Assembly: GCA_019239955.1 (NCBI GenBank)
Contig: JAFAZD010000110.1
Coordinates: 1-58,636, forward strand
Source of the DNA: Armatimonadota bacterium
Lineage (GTDB): Bacteria > Armatimonadota > Armatimonadia > Armatimonadales > Capsulimonadaceae
Direction of reading: 5' to 3'
DNA: 58,636 bases
Position numbers and translations under genes: made by a program
Part shown: one piece after another, positions 49,017 to 56,424 of the stretch
Layout of the letters: the number at the start of each line of letters is the position of its first letter
Numbering within the stretch: position 1 is the first letter of the stretch
The notes under the pieces: model-generated
Told to the model about the DNA's origin: nothing
Seen by the model: only the letters and a program-made list of their open reading frames with translations
Databases searched by the model: none

Positions 49017-50511
49017 TCGGCTTGCCTCCCGATGGGCTGGCACTGGGCGATGGCGTCTGTTCCGTCGGCGGCTGCACTCCCGGCGTCCCCGCGCCCTGGA
49101 CATCCAGAGGCGCGCGCGTGGGCGCGGGGGGCGACGACTTGGCGTTCCGGACGCGGACCTTCGCGCCGTCCGGCAGGCCGTACTGCCCGGCGACGGCGAC
49201 CTTCTGGCCCGCCTTGACTCCGTCGGTGATCTCCACCCGGCCGCCCGCTGACAGGCCCGTCTTGACCTCGGTGACGTGGGCGACCCCATCCTCGCCGACG
49301 ACCGCCACGCTGGTCTTGCCCGTGTCCGGGTCGGTCAGCAGGGCGGCCTGGGGCACGAGCAGGACGTTCGGGCGTCGCTCGGTCACGATCTGGACCTTCG
49401 CCGTCGAGTCGTCCCGCAGCAGGCGGCGGGGGTTGGCGACGGTGGCGAACACGGGCACGGTTCCCGTCGCGGCGTCCACCTGCGCGGCCACCGTGCTGAC
49501 CGTGGTGCGGAGCGTCTCGCCCGGCAGGCTGGAGACGGAAAAGGTGACGGGTTGGCCCGGACGCACCTGGCGCGCCGCGCTGCCGGGCAGGCTGATCTGC
49601 AATTGCAGTGTACTGAGGTCGGCGATTGTCGCCAGCTTCGTGGCCGTGTCCACGGTCTCGCCGGTTGCCGCCCCCACCTGCGTCACCTGCCCCGACAGCG
49701 GCGCGCGGACTGTGTAGAGGGCCACCTGCGCCCGCGCCGTCGCCAGTGCGCCGCGCGCATTCTGGACCTGCTGGCGGGCGACCTGTACGTCCTGGCGCTT
49801 GACGACGTCCTGCAAGGATGCCGCCCGCGCCGCCGCGACCGCCTGCCGCTGGCCGGCGACGGTCTGCGCCTGCGCCGCCACCGTCTGCCGCTGGGCGTCC
49901 GCCTGCGCCTGCGCCGTGCGGACGGCCAGCTCGGCGGCCTCCACGTCCTTCTGCGCCACCAACCCCTCGGCGAGCAGCGTCTTCTGGCGGGCCAGAGTCT
50001 GTTCCGCATTATGCAGGGCGGCCTCATCTCCGAACAACGTGGCGCGCGCGCCGGACAGCGTCGCCGCCGCCCCGGACACGGCCGACTGCGCCTGCAAGAT
50101 GGCCGTCCGTGTCTGCGCCTGCTGCTGGATGGCGTTGGCCTGCGCCTGCTGCACCTGCACCAGATTCTGGCCGATGGTCGCCTGCGCCTGCTGAATCTGC
50201 CCCTGCAGCTGGCGGGTGGACAGGTGGGCGATGACCTGCCCCGTTCGGACGCTCTGCCCGTAGCGGATCGGCAGTTCGTCCAGGACTCCGGCGACCGGCG
50301 GGCTGAGGGTGGCCTCGCGGTCGCGCAGCGCCATCAAGATCCCCGTCGCCGGCAGCGTCCGCTCCAGCGTCCCCGTCGTCACCGGAACCACCTGCACGAC
50401 CGGCAGTGGCGCGTCCCCCCCCGGCCCCAATTCTGGGGGAGCCGCTTGCTTGTGCCCGCAGCCGGCCAGCAGCAGGGGCAGCAGCCAGGTCCAGCGCGTC
50501 ATCACCCTCAC
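49006..50511 (-). CDS. Efflux RND periplasmic adaptor lipoprotein
   Basis: Membrane-fusion subunit linking the RND pump to the TolC-like channel, 501 residues. The signal peptide and lipobox are LLPLLLAGCG. A lipoyl half-motif (DREATLSPPVAGVLDELPIRYGQSVRTGQVI) precedes a very long Gln/Ala coiled coil (QQAQANAIQQQAQTRTAILQ), then the second lipoyl half (VRAPLSGQVTQVGAATGETV) and beta-barrel/MP domains. GTG 50511 overlaps the TolC gene stop by 4 nt. Just after the lipobox, PPELGPGG is encoded by a C-rich palindrome insertion. Confidence 0.93.
   Translation of the reverse strand: MRVMTRWTWLLPLLLAGCGHKQAAPPELGPGGDAPLPVVQVVPVTTGTLERTLPATGILMALRDREATLSPPVAGVLDELPIRYGQSVRTGQVIAHLSTRQLQGQIQQAQATIGQNLVQVQQAQANAIQQQAQTRTAILQAQSAVSGAAATLSGARATLFGDEAALHNAEQTLARQKTLLAEGLVAQKDVEAAELAVRTAQAQADAQRQTVAAQAQTVAGQRQAVAAARAASLQDVVKRQDVQVARQQVQNARGALATARAQVALYTVRAPLSGQVTQVGAATGETVDTATKLATIADLSTLQLQISLPGSAARQVRPGQPVTFSVSSLPGETLRTTVSTVAAQVDAATGTVPVFATVANPRRLLRDDSTAKVQIVTERRPNVLLVPQAALLTDPDTGKTSVAVVGEDGVAHVTEVKTGLSAGGRVEITDGVKAGQKVAVAGQYGLPDGAKVRVRNAKSSPPAPTRAPLDVQGAGTPGVQPPTEQTPSPSASPSGGKPNGP
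50417..50442. repeat. C-rich palindrome copy inside the adaptor gene
   Basis: Minus strand CTCCCCCAGAATTGGGG then CCGGGGGGG. It is translated as PPELGPGG right after the lipoprotein N-terminus, a place that tolerates linkers. Confidence 0.75.
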
Positions 50512-52016
50512 GGGCCGCCCCTCCCGCCCATGTTGGCTCCGTTGGGACCGTTGCCGGTCGTGCTGTTGCCGGCGGGCGGCGTCCCCGGCGCGTTCGCGCC
50601 CGCCGGGCTCGTGCCCGCGTTGCCCGCGCCGGGCGCGGCCTGTCCGACTCCCCCATTATTGGGGGCGGGGGGAACCACTGCTCCCCCATTATTGGGGGCG
50701 GGGGGAACCATCAAGCCACCGTTGAGGGCGGCGCTGAGCGTGCCGACGGCGACGGCGGCGTTGTACACCGCCTGCGTGTAGGCGATCCGCGCCTGCGTCA
50801 AGGCCGCCTGCGCGTTCAGCACGTCGCTGAGGGGAAATAGGCCATTCTGGTAGCCCAGCCTGGTCTTTTCATAGCTGATCTGGGCGACGTCGCGCGTCAC
50901 CTGGGCGGCGGCGATCTGGCGGCGGGCGCTCCGGGCGTTCAGGTACGCGGCGCTGACGCCCGCGAGCACGGTGCGGCGGGCCGTCTCCGCCTGCGCCTGC
51001 GCCTGCGCCAAGGCGGCCTCGGCCTCGCGCACCTGCGCCCGGCCCAGCCCGCCGTCGGACAGCGGCACAGTCACCGCCGCCTGCACGGTGTCTTCCCGCG
51101 AGAACGACGTCTGGTCGTTGCTGCGGATGTCAATGGCCTGCACGGAAAACGTCGGCTCCCGGAACAGCCGCGCGGACGCCAGCGCCGCCCGGTCGGCCCG
51201 CACGGTCGCCTCCGCCGCCCGGATGTCCGGGGAGAATTCCAAGGCCCGCGCGCGGGCCTGCTCCAGCGTCAGCGGCAACGCGGTCGCGTCCGGGGGGACT
51301 TCGGCGACGGCCATGGGCGCATCCAGGTCCTGGCCGATCAGGCTGTTGAGAGTCTGCCGCGCCACGGCCTCATCGCTCTCCGCCCCGATCTGCTGGGCCT
51401 CGGCGGAGGCGACTGGAACCTGCGCCCGGATCACGTCCAGCTGCGGCACGTCCCCCGCGCTGTTGCGCCGCCGGGTTTCCTCAAGTTGGCGCTGGGCCTG
51501 CGCCAGCGTCTCCTGGGCGATCAGCCGCAGGGCCTGCTTGCGCAGCAGATCATAGTACGCGGTCCCCACCTGGGCTGCGAGGCCGAACCGAGCGCTGTCG
51601 TACTGCGCCTGAGCGGCGGCAAGTTGTTCCTGCGCCTGCCGCACCGCCAGCCCCGGCCTCGCCCCGGCCGGCAGCGGCACGGTCAGGGTGTTCTGGAGCG
51701 TGCCGAAGGTCTCGTGAGCCGGTGGGGGCTGGATGACGTCCGCGTTGGAGCCGCCGGCGGTGCTGTTGAAGGTGATCTGGAAGTGGCGCTGCGCCTCGGC
51801 CTGCGCGACCCGCGCCTGCGCCTGGGCCAGTTGCTGGGACGCCGACCGCGACGCCGGGTTGACGGCCAGTGCCATCGCCACCGCCGATGACAGCGTCAGC
51901 GGCGACGCAGTCGGCACAGGGTCCTGCGCCTGCCCAAATGCCGCCCCCGCCAGGCACACGCCCACAGCGATCACGCCGCACCGGGACAAGCGGCCATTGC
52001 CTGCATGGAGGAACAC
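50508..52016 (-). CDS. TolC-family outer membrane efflux protein
   Basis: Outer-membrane channel of the tripartite pump, 502 residues from GTG 52016. A signal peptide (GVIAVGVCLAGAAFGQAQ) precedes two OEP repeats with long helices (ASQQLAQAQARVAQAEAQRHF, AQEQLAAAQAQYDSARFGLAAQVGTAYYDLLRKQAL). The second half is RVREAEAALAQ-like, ending in the PLSDVLNAQAALTQARIAYTQAVYNAAVAVGTL region. The C-terminal Pro/Gly/Asn tail (PPAPNNGGAVVPPAPNNGG) is two palindrome repeats read in frame. The ORF-track start (52052) lies upstream of the likely -10 box. It is the first gene of the operon. Confidence 0.93.
   Translation of the reverse strand: MFLHAGNGRLSRCGVIAVGVCLAGAAFGQAQDPVPTASPLTLSSAVAMALAVNPASRSASQQLAQAQARVAQAEAQRHFQITFNSTAGGSNADVIQPPPAHETFGTLQNTLTVPLPAGARPGLAVRQAQEQLAAAQAQYDSARFGLAAQVGTAYYDLLRKQALRLIAQETLAQAQRQLEETRRRNSAGDVPQLDVIRAQVPVASAEAQQIGAESDEAVARQTLNSLIGQDLDAPMAVAEVPPDATALPLTLEQARARALEFSPDIRAAEATVRADRAALASARLFREPTFSVQAIDIRSNDQTSFSREDTVQAAVTVPLSDGGLGRAQVREAEAALAQAQAQAETARRTVLAGVSAAYLNARSARRQIAAAQVTRDVAQISYEKTRLGYQNGLFPLSDVLNAQAALTQARIAYTQAVYNAAVAVGTLSAALNGGLMVPPAPNNGGAVVPPAPNNGGVGQAAPGAGNAGTSPAGANAPGTPPAGNSTTGNGPNGANMGGRGGP
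50648..50711. repeat. Two tandem C-rich palindromes in the TolC 3' end
   Basis: Two 33-nt units, each CTCCCCCATTATTGGGGGC plus GGGGGGAACCA. The element sense strand is opposite to the gene. It is translated as PPAPNNGG twice. Confidence 0.85.
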
Positions 52017-52017
52017 A

Positions 52018-52034
52018 CCCAGTATTATACTGGG
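52018..52034 (-). promoter_or_regulatory. Palindromic operator over the -10 box of the efflux operon
   Basis: CCCAGTATAATACTGGG is a perfect 17-bp palindrome centred on TATAAT (minus strand 52029-52024). A bound dimeric repressor would block RNA polymerase. The -10 ends 7 nt before GTG 52016, so the mRNA is probably leaderless. Confidence 0.65.
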
Positions 52035-52119
52035 CCGAGATGAAAGCGCCACGAGAGAAAAATTAATTTTCTCTAAGAATCGCGCCGATCGCCCCGGGCC
52101 CCGATTATGATGGGCGCGG

Positions 52120-52617
52120 CTACCACTCTGGGCAGTGCAGCTCGATGGACACGACCTGCTGATACATCTCGTAGACTCCGGGGACCTCCTTCAGCAGCCG
52201 CTCGATCTCGGAGACCCACTCCGGGTCGTGGTCCAGCCGCGTGTAGAAGTAGTCCTCCAGCATCCGGGGCGTCACGTCCGCGGGGCGCATCGGGAAGTTC
52301 GGCCTCGCGGCGAGGGGCGTCCGAGGAGGCGCAGCGGGAGTCAAATCGCCGGCCGGATCGGCGGGAAGGCCAGGCGTCGTGATCGTCACCTGCACCCCGC
52401 CCGTCTGGAGCAACTCCTCTACCAGAGTGCAGTACTGCTCATACAGCGTCGGGTCCGAGAAGATGCGCCTCTCCATGGACGCCATCTGCTCGGCTTCCAG
52501 CCGATTTTCGACGTACCCCTGGAGCAGGCGCAGGTCTTCCTCTGCAGCGTTGGGAGCGACTTCACCGCCGGGAACCGGCCGCTTCTCCCCTGGTTGTTGG
52601 TGCTGATGAATGCCCAT
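52120..52617 (-). CDS. Two-repeat small protein resembling anti-sigma cores
   Basis: A 165-residue cytoplasmic protein of unknown family. It contains two similar helical blocks, LLQGYVENRLEAEQMASMER with DPTLYEQYCTLVEELL, and MLEDYFYTRLDHDPEWVSEIE with VPGVYEMYQQVVSIEL. They are separated by a Pro/Ala linker. The pattern (Y..xRL..E..., then a helix with E..Y) recalls anti-sigma-factor zinc-finger-like folds, but the zinc Cys/His residues are lacking. ATG 52617 has GGAGG 9 nt upstream; the first 82 codons of the ORF-track entry are intergenic. No sigma-factor gene is next to it. Confidence 0.7.
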   Translation of the reverse strand: MGIHQHQQPGEKRPVPGGEVAPNAAEEDLRLLQGYVENRLEAEQMASMERRIFSDPTLYEQYCTLVEELLQTGGVQVTITTPGLPADPAGDLTPAAPPRTPLAARPNFPMRPADVTPRMLEDYFYTRLDHDPEWVSEIERLLKEVPGVYEMYQQVVSIELHCPEW

Positions 52618-52949
52618 GGCTTTGAGCCTCCGTCTCGTATTAATCGTGTCCCCCTCTATCCAAGGCCTTCCCTTCTTCGGCCCTGATGGCAGGGGACTCT
52701 TCCGCCCGCGGGCAGGTATTTCCTGCTCGCCGAATGGCGTAAGGGCCTTGCGTTTACGCAGGGAGACATGAAGCACGTCCTGCGGAGCCGGGCTTCTTCG
52801 GCCTTTCGGGTATAGTATAATACGGGCAAGCGTCTCTGCTCCCGAAAATTGGGAAGCACCCAATCACTCAACGCCGCCTGCGTCCAGGCCGAGCGGCCCG
52901 CGCTCCCGGCGGACAGCGGCGTGATGCGCTGAAGAAGGAGAGACACGCC
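52618..52949. other. Divergent intergenic region, 332 bp
   Basis: Between the two-repeat protein (minus) and SDR (plus). It holds a symmetric TATAGTATAATA at 52811-52822 that offers -10 boxes in both directions, and AAGGAG 10 nt before the SDR GTG. No other gene is seen. Confidence 0.5.
52814..52821. promoter_or_regulatory. Overlapping divergent -10 boxes
   Basis: Plus-strand TATAAT (52816-52821) and minus-strand TATACT (52819-52814) share four bases. Only one polymerase could use the site at a time. The -35 boxes are weak. Confidence 0.35.
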
Positions 52950-53678
52950 GTGGATTTCTCAGGGCGGGTCGTCATCATCACCGGCGGGGCGGGCGGGGTC
53001 GGGCAGACCGTGACCCGGCGCTGGCTGGCGGCGGGGGCGTCCGTGCTGGTGGCGGACGCGGCGGAGCGTGCGCTGGACAACCTGCGCGACGCCTGCGCCG
53101 CCGAGGCGGGCGAGGCCGTGTCCCGCCTGGCCACAGTCGCCGCTGACGTGACCACAGAGCAGGGCGCGGGCGACATCGTTGCCGACGCCGTCCGCGCCTT
53201 CGGACGCCCGCCTGACACGCTGCTGCACCTGGTCGGCGCGTTCGCGGCTGGGCCGCTGGGCGCGCCCGACGCACCCGCCATCTGGAACAAGATGCTGTCC
53301 CTCAACCTCACGTCCGCCTTCCACTGCTTCCGCGCCGTCCTCCCGACCCTGCGCGAGCGGGGCGGCGGCTGGATCGTCGCTCTCGGCTCGCGCGACGCCC
53401 TCGCGCCCCCGGCGCGGGTGGCCGCCTACGCCGCCGCCAAGGCCGGGATGGTGGCCCTGGCGCAGTCGCTCTCCCAGGAGGTCCGCGTCGAGGGCATCCA
53501 CGTCAACCTCATCCTCGCCTCCACGATTGACACGCCCGCCAACCGCCGCGCGATGGGCGAGGACGACGCCCCGCGCTGGGTCACGCCCGACGACATCGCC
53601 GACGCCACCTTCTACCTCTGCTCCGACGCCGCCCGCGCCGTGCATGGCGCGACGCTGGAAGTCTACGCCCATGCCTGA
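52950..53678 (+). CDS. SDR-family oxidoreductase
   Basis: A 242-residue Rossmann-fold NAD(P)-dependent dehydrogenase. The cofactor loop is VVIITGGAGGVGQTV. HLVGAF replaces the usual NNAG. Catalytic Ser is in IVALGSRDAL, and Tyr and Lys in AAYAAAKAGMVALAQSL. The C-terminal VTPDDIADATFYLCSDAARAVHG is standard. The start is GTG 52950 with AAGGAG upstream. Substrate unknown. Confidence 0.93.
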   Translation: MDFSGRVVIITGGAGGVGQTVTRRWLAAGASVLVADAAERALDNLRDACAAEAGEAVSRLATVAADVTTEQGAGDIVADAVRAFGRPPDTLLHLVGAFAAGPLGAPDAPAIWNKMLSLNLTSAFHCFRAVLPTLRERGGGWIVALGSRDALAPPARVAAYAAAKAGMVALAQSLSQEVRVEGIHVNLILASTIDTPANRRAMGEDDAPRWVTPDDIADATFYLCSDAARAVHGATLEVYAHA

Positions 53679-53690
53679 GGCTGCTCGCCC

Positions 53691-54611
53691 GTGAGTTTTT
53701 TGTCCTGGAAACCCGTGCTGGACGCAGTGAGCTTTGTGATTGCCGCCTCCGGCGGCGTCACTTTAGCCGCACGGTTGTTCAAACGATGGCAGACGGCCGA
53801 CATCGCGCACGTCGTGTGGGCCATCTTCTCCTTGATCGGGGTGGCATTCTTCAGCGCCTTCCTGGTGCTCGGCTACGCCCCTCTCCGGTTCTGGCCCATG
53901 ACACTGCTCGGGACCGCATTCACTGGCCTTGTCCTGTACCGATCCGCCGACCGCATTCGGCGGTGGCGTCACGGACAGATCATCCGGCCCAGCCGACGAT
54001 TGAACGTGTTGATCATCGCCCTCTACATCGCCTGTCTCCACGCCGGGGCCGTTACCGTATGGACCATCCCCCCGCCCAACCCGCCCCTTGCCTCCGTGCC
54101 GATCTGGAAACCCTCCCCTGGCCTGGTCAACCAGCTCGCCCCGGAGACCGGCTGGGAGGGATACAATTTTCGCCAGCCGCCCGGCTTCGCGCTGACGATG
54201 CGCCAGAATCGAGTGCTCCGTTCCGTGGCGGACATTTATGAATGGGACGGACCGATCCGTCCGGACGAGACCCGCGCCATCTTTGTGGTCAGAATTATTC
54301 ACCCTCAACCGGGCTATTACCCAAATGACAACCTAACAGAGCTGCTGTCGCAGAGGTCTGAGGCCTACAGCGACACCCACCGAAACTACACCGCTTCCGG
54401 CATTCAATTCGGCAACCTGAACGGCCTAGAGTTCAGCCGCCTGCATTGGCAGGGCTTCTGGCCGCGGACCCGCAAGGTGGACAACGGACTGATCTACCTC
54501 ACGACCATTCCGGAGGCGATCATCACAATCACGGCATCGGACGCAGAGCCTTACCAGCAGACGACGCTCCCGCTCTGCGAGGCCGCGGCCCTGACATTCC
54601 ATAAGACCTGA
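53691..54611 (+). CDS. Membrane protein with extracytoplasmic domain, unknown
   Basis: A 306-residue protein. About four transmembrane helices fill the first 130 residues (VSFVIAASGGVTLAARLF, IAHVVWAIFSLIGVAFFSAFLVLGY, WPMTLLGTAFTGLVLY, LNVLIIALYIACLHAGAVTVW). A soluble C-terminal domain of about 170 residues (GWEGYNFRQPPGFALTMRQN, TRAIFVVRIIHPQPGYY, GLEFSRLHWQGFWP) looks like a small beta-rich binding fold. GTG 53691 follows the SDR stop by 12 nt. No family is recognised. Confidence 0.75.
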   Translation: MSFLSWKPVLDAVSFVIAASGGVTLAARLFKRWQTADIAHVVWAIFSLIGVAFFSAFLVLGYAPLRFWPMTLLGTAFTGLVLYRSADRIRRWRHGQIIRPSRRLNVLIIALYIACLHAGAVTVWTIPPPNPPLASVPIWKPSPGLVNQLAPETGWEGYNFRQPPGFALTMRQNRVLRSVADIYEWDGPIRPDETRAIFVVRIIHPQPGYYPNDNLTELLSQRSEAYSDTHRNYTASGIQFGNLNGLEFSRLHWQGFWPRTRKVDNGLIYLTTIPEAIITITASDAEPYQQTTLPLCEAAALTFHKT

Positions 54612-54625
54612 GACCAGGAGAACCC

Positions 54626-55813
54626 ATGTCCCTGACATTCCTGCTGCCGGCGTCGTTGCTGGCCTTGAGTCTGGCCCCCGACGTTCAGCCGCCGCAGCCA
54701 GTATCCATTCCCGTCGTGCAGACGCGGGAGGGGCTGGCGCACGTCTTCACCAAACTGAAGGCGCGCAAGCCCGTCACCGTCGCCTGGTTTGGCGGGTCCA
54801 TTACCGAGGGGGCGGGGGCGAGCAATGGCGACGAGACCTCCTACCGGGGGCTGGTCGGCCACTGGTTCACTACCACGTTCCCGCAATCCCACGTCACCAA
54901 CGTCAACGCGGCCATCGGGGGCACGGGGTCGGATTTGGGGGCGTTCCGGCTGGGGCGGGACGTGCTGGCGCACAGGCCCGACCTGGTGTTTGTGGAGTTC
55001 GCGGTCAACGACGGAGGCGCACCGGAGGCGATGATTGACCGGGCGATGGAGGGCATCGTCCGTCAGATACGGCGTGCGGACCCCGATACGGACATCTGCT
55101 TCGTCTACACCTTTGTGGTCGGGTGGCTGCCGGAATTTCAGGCGGGACGCTTAGTTCACAGCGTCCAGCGCGATGAGATCGTCGCCGCCCACTACGGCCT
55201 CCCCAGCGTCAACATGGCCGTCCCCGCCGCCCGGAAGTTGATTGACGGCGCGATGACCGCCGCCGAGTTCAGCAAGGACGGCGTCCACCCGACCGACGCC
55301 GGCTACCGAATCTACGCCGACGCGCTGATCGCCTTTCTGACCCAGCAGCGGGACGACCGCGCGAGGCCGCACAAGCGCCGTCTGCCCCCGGCATTGCGGC
55401 CCGACTCGTTGGAACACGCTCGCATGATCGGCGCGGACACCATCACGCCCGCCCCCGGTTGGGCCGTCACCGACAGGGACTCGACGGGCCGCTTCCCCCA
55501 CCTGCTCGCCAGCGACACCCCCGGCGCGACCCAGACCGTTGGTTTCTCCGGCCCGATTCTGGCGATGTTCTACGTGCTCGGCCCGGACACCGGTGCGTTC
55601 GACTACAAGATAGATGACGGCCCCTGGCAGACCCTCGACCCATTCGACGTGTTCGCCAAGGGCTACGCCCGCGCCCACTACCGCCTGCTCGCCGACGGCC
55701 TCCCCGACACGCCACACACACTGACCCTGAAAATCCGGGCCGACCACAACCCGGACAGCAAGGGCACATACACGCGCATCGGGTATCTGCTGACCAGCCC
55801 CGGTCATGGCTAA
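54626..55813 (+). CDS. SGNH/GDSL hydrolase, exported
   Basis: A 395-residue esterase/deacetylase-type hydrolase. A short signal peptide (FLLPASLLALSLAPDV) is followed by the SGNH blocks: VAWFGGSITEGAG (catalytic Ser), NAAIGGTGSDLGAF (Gly), FVEFAVNDGG (Asn) and FSKDGVHPTDAGY (Asp, His). The C-terminal 140 residues form a beta domain (FSGPILAMFYVLGPDTG), perhaps carbohydrate-binding. Related enzymes deacetylate polysaccharides. ATG 54626 has AGGAG 6 nt upstream and follows the membrane-protein gene by 14 nt. Confidence 0.88.
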   Translation: MSLTFLLPASLLALSLAPDVQPPQPVSIPVVQTREGLAHVFTKLKARKPVTVAWFGGSITEGAGASNGDETSYRGLVGHWFTTTFPQSHVTNVNAAIGGTGSDLGAFRLGRDVLAHRPDLVFVEFAVNDGGAPEAMIDRAMEGIVRQIRRADPDTDICFVYTFVVGWLPEFQAGRLVHSVQRDEIVAAHYGLPSVNMAVPAARKLIDGAMTAAEFSKDGVHPTDAGYRIYADALIAFLTQQRDDRARPHKRRLPPALRPDSLEHARMIGADTITPAPGWAVTDRDSTGRFPHLLASDTPGATQTVGFSGPILAMFYVLGPDTGAFDYKIDDGPWQTLDPFDVFAKGYARAHYRLLADGLPDTPHTLTLKIRADHNPDSKGTYTRIGYLLTSPGHG

Positions 55814-55817
55814 GTAC

Positions 55818-55944
55818 CCCCGGCCCTGAACGGCTGGGCTACGGCCAAAACAAGCCTGCTGAAGCAGGCTGACAATCGGCCCGGCAGCCCCATTCATGGG
55901 CTTCTTCTGGGCCTAATCCGACCCTTCAGGGCCGGGGAACGCGG
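55818..55944. repeat. Nested palindromes before the sulfur locus
   Basis: CCCGGCCCTGAA at one end and TTCAGGGCCGGGG at the other bracket inner pairs AAGCCTGCTGAAGCAGGCT, CGGCCCGGCAGCCC and GAAGCCC-type words. It is a 127-bp REP-like element related in style to that at 30430. It separates the SGNH gene from the JAMM gene. Confidence 0.65.
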
Positions 55945-55954
55945 AAACGAACCC

Positions 55955-56371
55955 ATGCCACTTCATCTGGATGAACAACTCGCCGACGCCATCCGCGCCC
56001 ACGCCGCGCGGGACTACCCGCACGAGTGCTGCGGCTTCCTCGTGGGTAAATCCGGGGGAGACGCCGTCACCGTCGCCCGCGTCGTGCCGGCGGCCAACAC
56101 GCGGGAGGACTCGCCGCGCAACCGATTTGAGATCAACCCTGGTGAACTGGTCAAGGTAGATAAGGCGGCGCGGGCGGAGGGGCTGGGCGTCGTAGGCTTT
56201 TATCACAGCCACCCGGACGCCCCGGCGCGACCCTCGGAATACGACCGGGAACACGCCTGGCCCGGATACTGTTACGTGATTGTCTCGGTCATTGCCACGC
56301 AGCCCCGCGAGATACGCAACTGGCTGCTGCGCGACGACCGCACGCAGTTTGACGAAGACGCCATCCTCTGA
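55955..56371 (+). CDS. JAMM/MPN metallopeptidase of the Mec family
   Basis: A 138-residue zinc peptidase. The early Glu is in DYPHECCGFLVG and the JAMM core HSHPDAPARPSEYD is perfect. Known Mec proteins (Mycobacterium) cut cysteine from the C-terminus of the sulfur carrier CysO; other bacterial JAMMs process ubiquitin-like proteins next to E1-like enzymes. The next gene encodes exactly such a ubiquitin-like/E1 fusion, so the fusion's Gly-Gly site is the obvious candidate substrate. The last four residues and stop lie in a 12-bp duplication made by a repeat insertion. Confidence 0.92.
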   Translation: MPLHLDEQLADAIRAHAARDYPHECCGFLVGKSGGDAVTVARVVPAANTREDSPRNRFEINPGELVKVDKAARAEGLGVVGFYHSHPDAPARPSEYDREHAWPGYCYVIVSVIATQPREIRNWLLRDDRTQFDEDAIL

Positions 56372-56409
56372 ACTCCCCCAGGATTGGGGGCAGGGGGGCC
56401 ATCCTCTGA
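56360..56409 (+). repeat. C-rich palindrome insertion with 12-bp direct duplication
   Basis: GCCATCCTCTGA is present on both sides of a 26-bp unit (ACTCCCCCAGGATTGGGGG followed by CAGGGGG). Removing the unit and one duplicate restores a tight stop-GGAG-ATG junction between the two genes. This is the clearest evidence that the palindrome moves. Confidence 0.85.
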
Positions 56410-56424
56410 GGAGAGAACCATACC

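Noticed and set aside
47787-49217. 476-aa plus-strand ORF
   Set aside because: Antisense to the RND N-terminal half. Asp/Gly/Arg/Gln-rich with no motif.
50648-50711. G-quadruplex made by the G runs of the C-rich palindrome
   Set aside because: A single unit has only two long G runs per strand, so it favours a hairpin. Tandem units could in principle form one, but nothing in the sequence requires it.
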